Origin: Protula sp. h YS-2021
Taxonomy: Eukaryota > Annelida > Polychaeta > Sabellida > Serpulidae
Direction: 5' to 3'
NCBI GenBank assembly: GCA_949752745.1
Contig: OX457024.1
Location: 53,260,510-53,324,509, forward strand
Length of the DNA: 64,000 nt
A program made the position numbers and the translations under genes. Position 1 is the first letter of the stretch. Every line of letters starts with the position of its first letter. A model generated the notes under the pieces. It saw only the letters and a program-made list of their open reading frames with translations, searched no databases and was not told the origin of the DNA. Of this stretch, positions 49,578 to 59,477 are shown in pieces.

Positions 49578-50560
49578 TTAGTTAGTAATGGTCGTCTCCG
49601 CAGCTATGAATGGGCCCAGAGAATAGAGGCCTGAGAGTTCATCTTGGGAGAAGTCTTTAAGATAATACTTAACGAAGGAATTGGGAGAAGCCCAGCAACC
49701 TGTTTTAAGTATATCCGACAACGACACATTACGTAGTGCTCTAAGCGAATTTGCCACCTGCCTGACTTGATGGGCTTTCACTTTTAACTCTGACTGAAGG
49801 ACTGTGTCTGATTGTGCTTCGTCATACGCTGTCATAATGACCCCTTTTATGTAGTTTGAAATAGATTGCTTAGAGAGGTCTTTATTGAACTTGGGCATAT
49901 AGGAGATAATAAGGGCTTTTTGATTTTTTGACCTATATACCTCCGAAAGTTCTAAGTATAGACGTAAGGCTTTGACGGGACACAAGGAGACTAAGTCCTC
50001 AGAGATCTGTTCCTCTGGTAGGGATGGTAAGTTGATGTGACTGAAAGTGCCCATCCCATGAGTAATGATGTGGGTTTTGCCCATGAAGCCGGCCCTAGGG
50101 ACGAGAGTGATGTTTTTCCACTCCCCGTTCTCTTTGCTTACCGTCCTGTCTAGGGCGTGTATTTCGCTCCTCCTTTTGCCGGAAGCGAGGGCTAGCAAGA
50201 AAGTAAACCTTACCGTAGCATTTTTGGCTGAGATTACATCGTTCCCAAAAATGTCCGGGCGCTGATGGTACCTCAGTACTAGGGACAGATCCCATTGTGC
50301 GACGTTCGATGGAGTAGGGGGAGAGTTTACCTTGAAATGACGAATCAATTGAGAGATAGACGTGTCATCCCCTGGGTCATAGCCCTTAGAGGCCTTGAGC
50401 CTGGAGCCTATGGCTGCTCTATAACCTTCAATGGAGCTTACCTTTAAACCTTCGTTTGTGAATAAGTGATCTAAAAAATCTGCTATCACTGAAGGAGAGG
50501 CCTGGAATGGGTCTAGCTTAGACTTATTACACCAGGATGCGAATTTGTTCCATTGAGACC
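49578..50560 (-). CDS. DIRS 2 tyrosine recombinase
   Basis: The recombinase domain begins about 50558 (SFLKKKGFSQNIVDKIV, then STAKVYRSQWNKFASW, a SAM-like N-terminal domain). Catalytic pattern: Arg in ASGKRRSEIHALD, His-x-x-Arg in KAHQVRQVANS, and the Tyr nucleophile in NSFVKYYLKDF. It would join the circular DNA copy to the genome. The reading frame is open upstream to 52535, overlapping the RT gene in another frame for ~1.9 kb, so the true start is uncertain. DIRS elements commonly overlap these two ORFs, though usually less. Confidence 0.88.
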
Positions 50561-50635
50561 TGTACACCTTGGCAGTAGATTGTTTGTGGCTGTTTACTAT
50601 TTTATCTACTATGTTCTGTGAGAAGCCTTTCTTTT

Positions 50636-52585
50636 TTAGGAAGGACTGGTCAGGCACCAAAGGTGTAGGTTCAATAGGTGAGGGGCTGGGTGAAAATGAT
50701 GCCAATGGGGTTGGAATAGGATTTCTCTGTGGCACGGGATTGGAGTCGTCTTGACTATCTTGCACCTGAGGAGCAAGGTAAACCAAGGGGCCTCCGGCAT
50801 CCGCGGGGCTACCAGTAGCAGGGCTCGTGGGCCCAAGTCCAGTACCCGTTGTAGTACCTGGGAGAGGATTGCCTGTGGTGGGAAGGCATAGAGTACCTCT
50901 TGCAGTGGCCATGGACAGCTTAGGGCATCTATTGCCCACGCTGCTTGGTCCGGGCATGTGGAGACATACCTGGGTAGACGTGTTGTTACTGCATTGGCAA
51001 ACAGGTCTAGCGTTGGGGGCCCCCATGGTGACTGGATCGTCACCCACTGAAAGGACTGGGGGGCTAGGCACCACTCCGTGTGGATTACCTGGCCTACTCT
51101 GGAAGCTAAATCGGCCAGTACATTGAGTTTTCCCGCCAAATGACGCGCTGAGAGGGTGATTTGAGATTGGCGAGCTAAAGATAGGATCTTGTAGGTCAAT
51201 ATTGATAGAGGGAGGGATCTGGTCCCCCCTTGCCTGTTTAAATATGCCACGGCTGTTGAGTTGTCTAGGAGAAACAGAACACTCCTGCCTTGGAGTCGGT
51301 CGGACAGTCTGTTCAGTGCTATCCACACGACCCGTAGTTCCAGCCAGTTTATGTGGTACTTTTTGAAAGAGGGGGGCCATTTGCCCTTCCACATCTGGCG
51401 TTGGCAATGTATACCCCATCCCCCTTGGGATGACTCCGTTTGGAGTTCTATTTCCGGGGGTGGGGGATGGAAGGGTGTGCCCTCGTTTAAGATTTGTGGA
51501 TTGGTCCACCAGGATAGGGAGGCCAGGGCAGCCTGTGACACGGTCATTTTTGCCTGAGGGTGCCTCCCCTGTCTGAGGGCCCTCCTTACCTGTCTTTGGA
51601 AAGGTCTGTAATGTAAGCGGCCCAGGGGAACTGTCCGTTCCGTGGCCACTAAGAGACCTAGCAAGGACTCCATGGGATGCAGTCTTACCTTTTTTCCTGC
51701 CTGAATCCCTCGTATGCCCTGCGTGATCTTTTGCTGCCTTTCTGTTGTAGGAAAAGCTCTCGCACTTACCAGATCCCACCTTTCCCCCAGAAAGACGATG
51801 TCTTGCTTGGGTGCTAGTTCCGATTTGGGGAGATTGACCACTAAACCTACCTGTAAGGCTTTGCGCACTAGTGCAAGGGTCTGGCGGTGGGCCGTGCCCT
51901 TGTCTGTGTGTGCCAGAAACCAATCGTCCAGGTACTGGAACACGAGCATACCTTCTAACCTGGCCCATGCTTTGAGTACTTTCATAATTTTTGAGAATAC
52001 GTACGGGGCCGTGGAGAGGCCGAAAGGGAGTGCCCGAAACCAGAATCGTTTTGAGCCTATTTGAAAGGCTAGAAACTTTCTCGCTGATCGATGCATTGGA
52101 ATGTGGAGATAGGCGTCTGAAAGGTCTATGGATGTGCCCCACATCCCTTCCTGCAAGCTTTCCTTTATGACCTGAGCGGTGTCCATTTGAAAGGAGGTTA
52201 CCTGCAGGAAGTCGTTTAGGGCTGACAGATCTATGACCAATCTCCAACCCCCCGATTTTTTGGGAACCAAGAAAACCCTGCTGAAAAATACTGGTTGGTT
52301 TTCTGGCACTTCTTCCACCGCCCTTTTTTCTTGTAGACTTACGAGTACTTCCTGTAGGGCTACATCCCTTTCTGAGTCCCGCGGGTAGGAGGTGACAAGG
52401 GAGTGAGGGGCCTTGTGGGCAAGGGGGATAGACGGTGGAAGGCCCCTCCCCTCCCGCTTGAACGGTAGGGGATAACCGACCTTCAACCATCTGACCACGC
52501 GGCGGGGGGCTCCCATTTCTGCCCATTTCTGCCAAAATTTGCCTAGCCTTCCTCCTACGGGAAAGGATGCGTTCAAGGCTAACAA
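50636..52585 (-). CDS. DIRS 2 reverse transcriptase/RNase H
   Basis: 649 aa. RT blocks: FFSRVFLVPKKSGGWRLVID (~101-120), GTSIDLSDAYLHIP, FRALPFGLSTAPYVF and the active site FQYLDDWFLAH. RNase H follows: GGWGIHCQRQMW, INWLELRVVWIAL, LFLLDNSTAVAYLN and KLNVLADLASR carry the expected acidic residues; the first is Glu in TESSQGGWG rather than the usual Asp. The end has LDLFANAVTTRLPRYVS...WPLQEVLYAFPP, at the place of the Dam-like methyltransferase of DIRS1 (tentative). The start is 76 nt after gag. Confidence 0.9.
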   Translation of the reverse strand: MLALNASFPVGGRLGKFWQKWAEMGAPRRVVRWLKVGYPLPFKREGRGLPPSIPLAHKAPHSLVTSYPRDSERDVALQEVLVSLQEKRAVEEVPENQPVFFSRVFLVPKKSGGWRLVIDLSALNDFLQVTSFQMDTAQVIKESLQEGMWGTSIDLSDAYLHIPMHRSARKFLAFQIGSKRFWFRALPFGLSTAPYVFSKIMKVLKAWARLEGMLVFQYLDDWFLAHTDKGTAHRQTLALVRKALQVGLVVNLPKSELAPKQDIVFLGERWDLVSARAFPTTERQQKITQGIRGIQAGKKVRLHPMESLLGLLVATERTVPLGRLHYRPFQRQVRRALRQGRHPQAKMTVSQAALASLSWWTNPQILNEGTPFHPPPPEIELQTESSQGGWGIHCQRQMWKGKWPPSFKKYHINWLELRVVWIALNRLSDRLQGRSVLFLLDNSTAVAYLNRQGGTRSLPLSILTYKILSLARQSQITLSARHLAGKLNVLADLASRVGQVIHTEWCLAPQSFQWVTIQSPWGPPTLDLFANAVTTRLPRYVSTCPDQAAWAIDALSCPWPLQEVLYAFPPQAILSQVLQRVLDLGPRALLLVAPRMPEAPWFTLLLRCKIVKTTPIPCHREILFQPHWHHFHPAPHLLNLHLWCLTSPS

Positions 52586-52661
52586 ATTTTCTAAGTTTTC
52601 TGAGTTTAGAAAAGTATCGCCAGGAGACCAGGGAGTCTCTAGGCGGTACTTTGGTTGGCTG

Positions 52662-54884
52662 CTACCTGTTAGGCTGTGCTGACTGCCCCTCCGTCTTGGT
52701 GCCGTTGTTTGGCTTCTGTTTCTTGGGAGGAGGAGGCTGTGACTGCGTGCTGGGTCTCGCTTGATCCACGGGCTGCCTGTATGGTCTCTTGCGTTTTGGC
52801 GGGTGCCGGAAAGACGCTCGTGACATACGAGACATGAGTGCGTAGTCCTGCGAGAGAGAGCGGCTTTCTTGGTTCACACGTTCCACCTCCGCCGGGGGAA
52901 AGAGTTCTTTCTGTCCAAGGATGGGCGCATGCCGCAGGTCTCTCAGTCCCTTCACGCTAGACCAGCAATGCTGGAGAAACGCATCCCACCGGAGGAATAC
53001 CATGGAGGTCATGAGGAAGGTGGACAGTTTGACTACATCTCTAGTCGCTAGAGCGAGGCATTCCAGAAGTTTAAAGGCCACCGGATCGTCGAGGTGTAGG
53101 CCCTCCCAACGTGTCTTTAAGGCTTTCAGGGTGTGGTCCTGGAAAGACATGATATTGAGTATGTGACGGGAGGAAGACTCGATGGTCCTGGCATCCTTCT
53201 CTACTAATGGGATGTCCGAATCGCTCCTAACCGATGGCATCCAAACTGTCCTCTTCGCCGGCTGTTCGAGTGCCTCCAGGGGTACTAAGTCATCAGAGGA
53301 CCTGTACGGGCCCGGTCTCACTGCACAGTGCTTAGATGCGTGAAAGCGGGAGAGAGTGCGCCCCTCGCTGGCGTCAAGCTTCTTAAACTCTTTGGTACGG
53401 ACTGTAATAGCGTTGGCAATCCCTTCACTGGTCGAGAGTGCTACAAACGAGTCCTGTGGGGGCAACACTGTCTGTGAGGTCATTCTTATGGGGGAATCTT
53501 CCTTGTCGAGACCTGGCGACCCAAAGGTGACGTTAGCCAGCCGCGCAATTTCTTTGACAGCATCTCTGAACGGCACGTCCTCGGGGGCTATGGTAGATGA
53601 CGCTCCCGAGGGTGTGGGCTCTTCACTGCGGGGGGTGAGGTCCGGCGGAGAGGGGGTTCTGATGGGGCGTCTACCTGCTGCCGCCGGATCTTTCCAGAGC
53701 CTCTGACCGCTACCCGGAGATCTAATGTAATCCATCTCTCGCAAGGGGAGGCGGAAGTGGGCCGAGGGGGGGTTGTCATCTGTCGTCCCCTCCGACTCCT
53801 CGCCCTCGGACTCTTGCTCCTCCGAATCCCGACCACTGTCGTTCCCTGGCTGTTCTGCGGATGGATCAGTCGGTACTTCCCCGGAAGGTGTGTAAATTTC
53901 CCGTTCTCTGTTGAGAGGGACTGCCGAGAGGGGCGATGTAACCGATTGCAGGTCGTCATCATCCTCTTGAATCAATCTCGACGCCTGTCCCGACGGTGGG
54001 ATCTCCGAGGAATCCTCATCACTAGCTGAGCCCGACTCTGCCAGTGTATTTCGACGTGCCAGCAGGGGGGGTGGGTGCGGGGAGGAAGCGCGGTCCTCTG
54101 GGGGACGAGAGATCGTGGCCGATGGCTTATGGCGTTTTCTCGGAATCGGCGTAGATTCCTGGTTCTGGAGACGCAATTGTAACTCTTGTAGTTGTTTCTG
54201 CATTTGAGTTTGTAACGCTAAAAAGGCTGAAAACTCCCCTGCAAGGCTAGGGGATTGGGTAGAGGGAGATGGCTCGATCTGTGCCGGGATCCCCAACTGA
54301 CCAGCCGCCGTTGTAAACGAGGCTCCCGACGCCGTATGAGTGACCGTCACTAGCTCCGGGGACTGAGACTTTGGTTGGATTTCAGACTCTGGAGGAATCG
54401 CCACTGTGGGGGGAGAAGATGCCCACGCTCTCCGCAGCACTTCTCGTTCCCCTCCCTCAGGGATATCCACCTCGGCTACCGTTTCTGCAAAGGCCTTGGT
54501 TTTGAGTTTCTTGGCTTTTTTGCCTGTCACGGGCACGTCAGACTCCGAACCTAAGTCTATCCTAACCGGGGTGGAGACTTGATCCAGGATAACTGAGTTG
54601 GCTTTCCTCATTGTCTCTTCAACAAAGTCCTGGGTGATAAACGGCGTAGAGGAGAGAATACGACGGCGATCCCGTCTACGGTCGTTTCGTGCCCTGTTCT
54701 TATAAATCAGTTTCCAGTCGTCTGATGTGAGATCCTGGCACTCTGGGCACGTATTGAGTTCGTCACAGAGGGGCAACCCACTATTCCTCCGACACCGATC
54801 GCACACCGTATGAGGATTCCGCGCAGAGGGATGGTGGGGACACTGCAGTAGCTTAGGAGGCGAGCGCAGGGTGGCCTCTGTCAT
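52662..54884 (-). CDS. DIRS 2 gag-like protein
   Basis: 740 aa from the ATG at 54884; an in-frame extension to 54962 adds only a hydrophobic stretch without family character. The N-terminal Cys/His cluster (CPHHPSARNPHTVCDRCRRN, then CDELNTCPECQ) is zinc-binding in form. A long Ser/Pro/Glu-rich disordered middle with a Gln-rich coiled segment (ALQTQMQKQLQELQLRLQNQ) follows, then a helical conserved C-terminal third (FRDAVKEIARLANVTFG...). The end is basic and proline-rich. It presumably packages the RNA. Intact. Confidence 0.8.
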   Translation of the reverse strand: MTEATLRSPPKLLQCPHHPSARNPHTVCDRCRRNSGLPLCDELNTCPECQDLTSDDWKLIYKNRARNDRRRDRRRILSSTPFITQDFVEETMRKANSVILDQVSTPVRIDLGSESDVPVTGKKAKKLKTKAFAETVAEVDIPEGGEREVLRRAWASSPPTVAIPPESEIQPKSQSPELVTVTHTASGASFTTAAGQLGIPAQIEPSPSTQSPSLAGEFSAFLALQTQMQKQLQELQLRLQNQESTPIPRKRHKPSATISRPPEDRASSPHPPPLLARRNTLAESGSASDEDSSEIPPSGQASRLIQEDDDDLQSVTSPLSAVPLNREREIYTPSGEVPTDPSAEQPGNDSGRDSEEQESEGEESEGTTDDNPPSAHFRLPLREMDYIRSPGSGQRLWKDPAAAGRRPIRTPSPPDLTPRSEEPTPSGASSTIAPEDVPFRDAVKEIARLANVTFGSPGLDKEDSPIRMTSQTVLPPQDSFVALSTSEGIANAITVRTKEFKKLDASEGRTLSRFHASKHCAVRPGPYRSSDDLVPLEALEQPAKRTVWMPSVRSDSDIPLVEKDARTIESSSRHILNIMSFQDHTLKALKTRWEGLHLDDPVAFKLLECLALATRDVVKLSTFLMTSMVFLRWDAFLQHCWSSVKGLRDLRHAPILGQKELFPPAEVERVNQESRSLSQDYALMSRMSRASFRHPPKRKRPYRQPVDQARPSTQSQPPPPKKQKPNNGTKTEGQSAQPNR

Positions 54885-54962
54885 ATCTGAAAGACAAGCA
54901 GAAAAGAAGCCATAAGTGACTGCAACAGGATTCTGCAAGTAGACATATATATAACGCAACAC

Positions 54963-55022
54963 TGACGGAGTTACTGCGACTTAAACCAGTGACCGAGCGT
55001 TGCTGGTGTTAATCACCTCTTT

Positions 55023-55057
<35 letters not shown>

Positions 55058-55980
55058 GAACCAGAATAAATTCTGACTCTCTGACCGAAAGCAATGCTTT
55101 AAGGCGCTTTCTAGCTGCTTTCTAGGGAGGGGGACCATAATGGGCACAATTTATGGGCCCCAGTACCATAATCCCGACGTGGGCCTCGGTCCCGTGACCA
55201 AAAGAGGCTTCAGGCCAGATCCCCACATGGGTCTCGGTACTTAGTCCCGTGCCCATGACGGTCCCTGTCAGGGGAAAGAACCCGTTACGGGCCTAAGTCC
55301 CCGGTACCGCGACCAAGATGGGACTTGGGGGGGGGGCGAAATGGTCCCTGCCCGTCACGGAATCTCCAATCCCATAGCCCACAAGGCTAAGATGGGATCG
55401 GTGCACCGCGTACGGCACGAGATAGCCATAACGGTCCCCTGCGGTCCCCGAGTGGGTATCGACGCCAAAAACGCCGGAAAACCGCTAGAAAACGCCGAAA
55501 AGCATTTCTACCTCCTGAACTGGGGTCAGAAATACACCACTGCTGGTAGACGACTGACCAGTTCCAAGGAGTAATAGCCAAACCCATGCCTGGTCATACC
55601 GCGATGACACAGACACCAGGCAAGGCCTAGAGTCTTAGCAGGCACAGCAGACTGAAAAGACTCAAACAACTCCTAGAAGCTGTGTGCTGGAAACTAGTAA
55701 TAGATTCGATCCTGTAGACTTCTGTGGAGAAGAGAGGCACACTTCTCGGGACTGGGGAAAGTGTCACCGTTCCGTGTAAACTCACCAACTACCTGACCGA
55801 AGTACAAGATGCTAAAATCCTTGCTTAATCGTGGGCTAAATTAATCCACACAAATACACAAGCAATATTAGTCCTTTAGATAAGAAATAAAGCCACTAAA
55901 GGCAAATTCGCACCTTGATCTAGATCCCTTTTTCCAAAAAATTGCGGAGCACACAGAATGGCGTGTGTTGACAACGCCAC
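54963..55980 (-). other. 5' region of DIRS 2
   Basis: Between the right inverted repeat and gag. It contains a ~30-bp T tract (55025-55052) and diverged repeats of 'cccgtaccgtgaccaagatgggcctcggt' type text between 55130 and 55400. No ORF of known family. Confidence 0.5.
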
Positions 55981-56179
55981 ACTAAAAGGGAATGATTGAC
56001 AGCTTCAGTGACGTAGCACTTTGTGTTATCTGCATTCTCATTGGCTGGCTGGATGGAAGGCGGGATAGGGTTCATTCTATTAGCGAGAAAAAAGTTTCTA
56101 TTGTGTGGAAAATCTAACCAAAGGGAAACCCCCATCTAAAAGTGGAGATAAGCGAATTCTAAGCTTTTGCGAAGTAAAA

Positions 56180-56905
56180 GTATGTTTCTACTGTGCGTAC
56201 TCTTCAATGGCACGTCTTGCTTTTTAAAGAAGGCTGGTGGTTGCCCGTTGCTAAAATAGGCTCATATCAACATTAAAGAGCTAGCCGCTGCTGCGCTAGC
56301 GACGCGAAGATAGGCCCCCGTCTTACAAAGTGTGCAGTTAATTTATAGTGAAAGTAACAAACCAGCGGACTCCTTAAGCAGGCTACATCTACGGCACGCC
56401 ACTTATGCCGCTATCTCATATGTATAGAATGCTAGATCATATGACTGCTGATCCCGGTGATTTTATTATGCAGGAGTGGCTCAGCAAGAACGCCTATTGG
56501 ACAGCGAATTAATATGCTACAGACTCACAGCCCTGGGGTAGTCTACAAAGTCGGCAAACGGAACCCATAGGGATATCTTGCTGCACTTCTGTGCTTTTTT
56601 CACTACCAAGCCGTCCCAACCCGCAATATCACCCTCGCGCATTTCACTGCGTTTCTCTCACGAACCTTAAAACCTCAGTCTATGCGTTGCTACATAGCGG
56701 GAATAAGACTGCTGCACATGGAGTTCGGCTACCTAAGCCCAACAGAAGAAAACTTTTTGCTCTCAACTACTCTGAAAGGAATATCATACACCAAAGCCGC
56801 CCTACAAGAACAGAAGCTGTCGATAACGCCCAAAATTCTCAAAGAAATGTACAAGCTTCTCTCCTTTACAGACTCACTCAAATGCCTTTTTTGGGCAGCG
56901 TGCTT
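56180..56905 (+). pseudogene. Ngaro/PAT-like retroelement, RNase H and recombinase half
   Basis: Continues the plus-strand element interrupted at 48120. HINIKELAA (near 56268) and a following RHAT-AAISYV region fit RNase H. From ~56600 one frame reads HFTAFLSRTLKPQSMRCYIAG, GIRLLHMEFGY, LSTTLKGI, KLSITPKILKEMYKLLSFTD and LKCLFWAACLV, the N-terminal domain of a YR-retroelement tyrosine recombinase. Homology stops at 56905 where element B begins, so the catalytic half is missing here. Confidence 0.75.
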
Positions 56906-56939
56906 AGTAGTTGAGAAACGAGAGTTCAAGCACAGGAAG

Positions 56940-57085
56940 TGACGTCATCATGACGTCACGAGGTGTGCTCGGACTCTCATGAGAGTCCGAGCACAGTGAC
57001 GTCATAATGACGTCATAGGGTGTTCTGGAACAGATGTTAAAGCGCGCGCCCGTGTCAATGACGTCATCATGACGTCATTCGTCAC
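56940..57085. promoter_or_regulatory. TGACGTCA cluster and 32-bp palindrome at element B end
   Basis: Six or more TGACGTCA-type octamers in paired GACGTCATCATGACGTCA arrangement, and between them a perfect 32-bp palindrome (56964-56995) containing GGACTCTCATGAGAGTCC. GACGTCATAGGGTGTTCTGG near 57010 resembles the inverse text in Polinton copy A (1230-1255). Confidence 0.7.
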
Positions 57086-57183
57086 GTGACCTGTCAATCA
57101 TGTGTCACATGACCTGTCAATCATGTGTCACATGACCTGTCAATCATGTATATGAGGAAAATTTTCCCGATCATAAATCTTCT

Positions 57184-57268
57184 GGCCTGAATGGCTCACT
57201 TGGTAGAGCGCAGGGCCCGTTAGCGGAACCATGATCTGAAGGTCAATGGATCGAACCCGCCCTCGGAC
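57184..57268 (+). other. tRNA-like segment 1 in element B arm
   Basis: TGGCTCACTTGGTAGAGC resembles the Pol III A box and D arm, and GGATCGAACCC the B box, at tRNA-like spacing. No full cloverleaf with a paired acceptor stem is convincing, so this is a tRNA-derived segment rather than a tRNA gene. Confidence 0.5.
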
Positions 57269-57284
57269 ATCACTTTCATATCAT

Positions 57285-57520
57285 GGGGACCCCCTCCCCC
57301 TGGTGAAGAATCATATACCATGGGGACCCCCCCCTGGTGAAGAATCATATACCATGGGGGACCCCCTCCTGGTGAAGAATTATATCATACCATGAGGCAC
57401 CCCCCCCTGATGAAGAATTATATACCATGGGGGACCCCCCCTGGTGAAGAATTATATCATACCATGGGGGACCCCCCCTGGTGAAGAATCATATACCATG
57501 GGGACCCCCCCCCCCCCTAG
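57285..57520. repeat. ~38-bp tandem repeat (ACCATGGGGACCCCCC)
   Basis: Six copies of a unit with GGTGAAGAATCATAT and ACCATGGGGACC, with varying C-run length. Confidence 0.9.
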
Positions 57521-57821
57521 GATGTGATTCAACACTCCTCTAAGAGCACATTGTCTGTGCACATATGCATCATTCATGCTCTGACTGCCGTTGGATACAC
57601 ATGGAAAAAAGTGAAAACAGTTGCTCTTACCTGTTGTGTTGTGCTGTGCTGTTGAAGAACAAGTGAAGGATTGACTGGAATACACATAGGAGACGAAGTG
57701 AAACATTAGTTATTCTTTGGAAAAGGAAAGTGAACGATTGGTTATTCTTTGGAAAGGAAGTGAAAGATTGGAGACGAATTGGCAAAACAGTCGTGGTAAG
57801 TTTTTTTTTCTTTTTTTTTAC

Positions 57822-58045
57822 ACTATGTAACACTATGTGACACTATGTAACACTGTTACACTATGTAACATTATGTGACACTATGTAACACTGTTACACT
57901 ATGTAACATTATGTTACACTGTGTAACACTGTTACACTATGTAACACTATGTAACACTGTGTAACATAATGTAACACTATGTGACACTATGTGACTATGT
58001 AACATCATATAGCTATATGACTATGTAATTGCTATGTTAACATAA
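57822..58045. repeat. ACACTATGTA tandem repeats
   Basis: About 20 copies of a 10-bp unit with ATGTGAC and CTGTTAC variants. The inverse array is at 63740-63885 in the other arm. Confidence 0.9.
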
Positions 58046-58090
58046 TTAGTCTAATGTATGTATGTCATTATCAGATCGTTCAACAGACAA

Positions 58091-58163
58091 GCCGCGATAG
58101 CTCACTTGGCAGAGCAAATGGCTAGCAACCTGAGAGTCCCGGGATCGATCCCCCATCAGGGCA
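58091..58163 (+). other. tRNA-like segment 2 in element B left arm
   Basis: GCCGCGATAGCTCACTTGGC, AGAGC (D arm GCTC/GAGC pairs) and GGGATCGATCCC at the B-box position. The acceptor stem pairs only partly (GCCGCGA with TCAGGGC). The inverse copy at 63595-63668 in the other arm keeps A and B boxes. Confidence 0.55.
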
Positions 58164-58277
58164 AAACTTTTTTTTTGGTTTTTTTGTTTTTTGTTCACTT
58201 TTCGGACTCTGTGACATTATGTGACAACATGTGACTGTGACATCATGTGACTCTGTGACATTATGTGACTCTGTGAC

Positions 58278-58279
<2 letters not shown>

Positions 58280-58310
<31 letters not shown>

Positions 58311-58312
58311 GA
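58280..58312. repeat. (ATT)n microsatellite
   Basis: About 11 ATT units; the inverse AAT run is at 63450-63477. Confidence 0.9.
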
Positions 58313-58379
58313 TAATATTTAATTAGTCATATTTCAATGGTTTCCCATTGCAATAACCACACATAGCATAAGAATAAGA

Positions 58380-58615
58380 GTATGGGGGGAAAACCGACTG
58401 AGAAATTTTAGAGTGCACTCGTACAGAGTGTGGGGGAAAACCGATCGATAATTTCAGAGTGCACTCGTACAGAGTGTGGGGGAAAAGCGATCGATAATTT
58501 CAGAGTGCACTCGTTCAGACCGTGGGAACGATCGATAAATTTGAAAACATCAAAGGCCTAGACCGTGGGAACGATCAATAAATTTCAGAGTGTACTCGTT
58601 CAGAGCGTGGGAATG
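58380..58615. repeat. ~50-bp tandem repeat with GAGTGCACTC and CGATCGATAA palindromes
   Basis: Five diverged units containing GAGTGCACTCGTACAGAGTG and GGGGGAAAACCGATCGATAA. Inverse at 63145-63390. Confidence 0.9.
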
Positions 58616-58629
58616 GGATTTTCCCTACG

Positions 58630-59245
58630 TTAAGTCCAATGTTATGTTTTAAGTTATAGTAGTTGGAAAATGACACTTCTAAAACACATTTAACAAATGT
58701 AGTTTTTTGATAACATGTAATATATAAAATAAGTTTGAACATTTTAGCATGCTACTTATTTGAATGTTCTAAAGTTATAGTAGTAGAAAAATGATGTTTC
58801 TAGACCAACTTTAACAAATTTAATTTTTAACACCATATGATATATAAAATAAGTTTGAACATTTTAGCATGCTACTTATTTGAATATTCTAAAGTCATAG
58901 TAGTGGAAAAATGGTGGTTCTAGACCAACTTTAACAAATTTTGCTTTTTGACAAAATATGATGTATAAAATAAGTTCGAACATTTAACCATGGTGTAGTA
59001 GGGTAAAAATGGTGGTTCTAGACCAACTTGAAGAAATTTTGTTTTTTGACAACATGTGATGTATAAAATAAGTTTGAACATTTTACCATGGTGTAGTAAG
59101 GTAAAAATAAGGGTTCTAGACCAACTTTAACAAATCTTGTTTTTTGACAACATATTATGCATAAAATAAGTTTGAACATTTTACCATGGTGTAGTAAGGT
59201 AAAAATCAGGGTTCTAAACCAACTTTAACAAATTTAGTTTTTTAC
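58630..59245. repeat. ~85-120-bp tandem repeat (TTCTAGACCAACTTTAACAA)
   Basis: Six units sharing TTCTAGACCAACTTTAACAA and ATAAAATAAGTTTGAACATT, AT-rich and graded in divergence outward. Inverse at 62515-63130. Confidence 0.9.
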
Positions 59246-59329
59246 ACGTTTCAGACGATTCTACCACTTGGTTGATTGGTTGATTGTTGGAAAATGAAAA
59301 GTGAAAATGTGGATAGTTATGTAGGAAAA

Positions 59330-59450
59330 CTGCGCCCATTCAAAAGACGTGTTCGAATGGCAAGCCCATTTTAAAGACGTGTTCGAATGGCAAGCCCATT
59401 TTAAAGACGTGTTCGAATGGCAAGCCAATTCAAAACACGTGTTCGAATAA
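59330..59450. repeat. 30-bp tandem repeat (AAGACGTGTTCGAATGGCAA)
   Basis: Four copies in the left arm with CAAGCCCATTTTAAAGACG. Inverse at 62308-62425. Confidence 0.9.
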
Positions 59451-59477
59451 TTTTTGAAAGATATAACGTCGTGGTAT

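Larger units (their letters stand above)
48123..56179 (-). mobile_element. DIRS-type retrotransposon 2, near-intact (8.06 kb)
   Basis: Genes on the minus strand: gag (54884-52662), RT/RNase H (52585-50636), tyrosine recombinase (to 49578). Inverted repeats of ~167 bp (48178-48344 and 55981-56147) are flanked by unequal outer ends. The internal complementary region 48404-48519 is the exact complement of 48123-48189 joined to 56131-56179, the DIRS circular-junction design. No target duplication is seen, as expected for recombinase-mediated insertion. Confidence 0.93.

Noticed and set aside
49578..52535. Single 985-aa DIRS protein
   Set aside because: Only the last ~325 residues carry recombinase homology. 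The upstream ~650 are in a different frame from the clear RT/RNase H and look like its shadow.
55387..55587. Short ORFs on both strands in the DIRS 2 5' region
   Set aside because: No family text, no spacing logic with gag, GC-rich leader sequence.
58091..58163. Functional tRNA gene
   Set aside because: A and B boxes present but acceptor and anticodon stems pair poorly. Kept as tRNA-like segment only.
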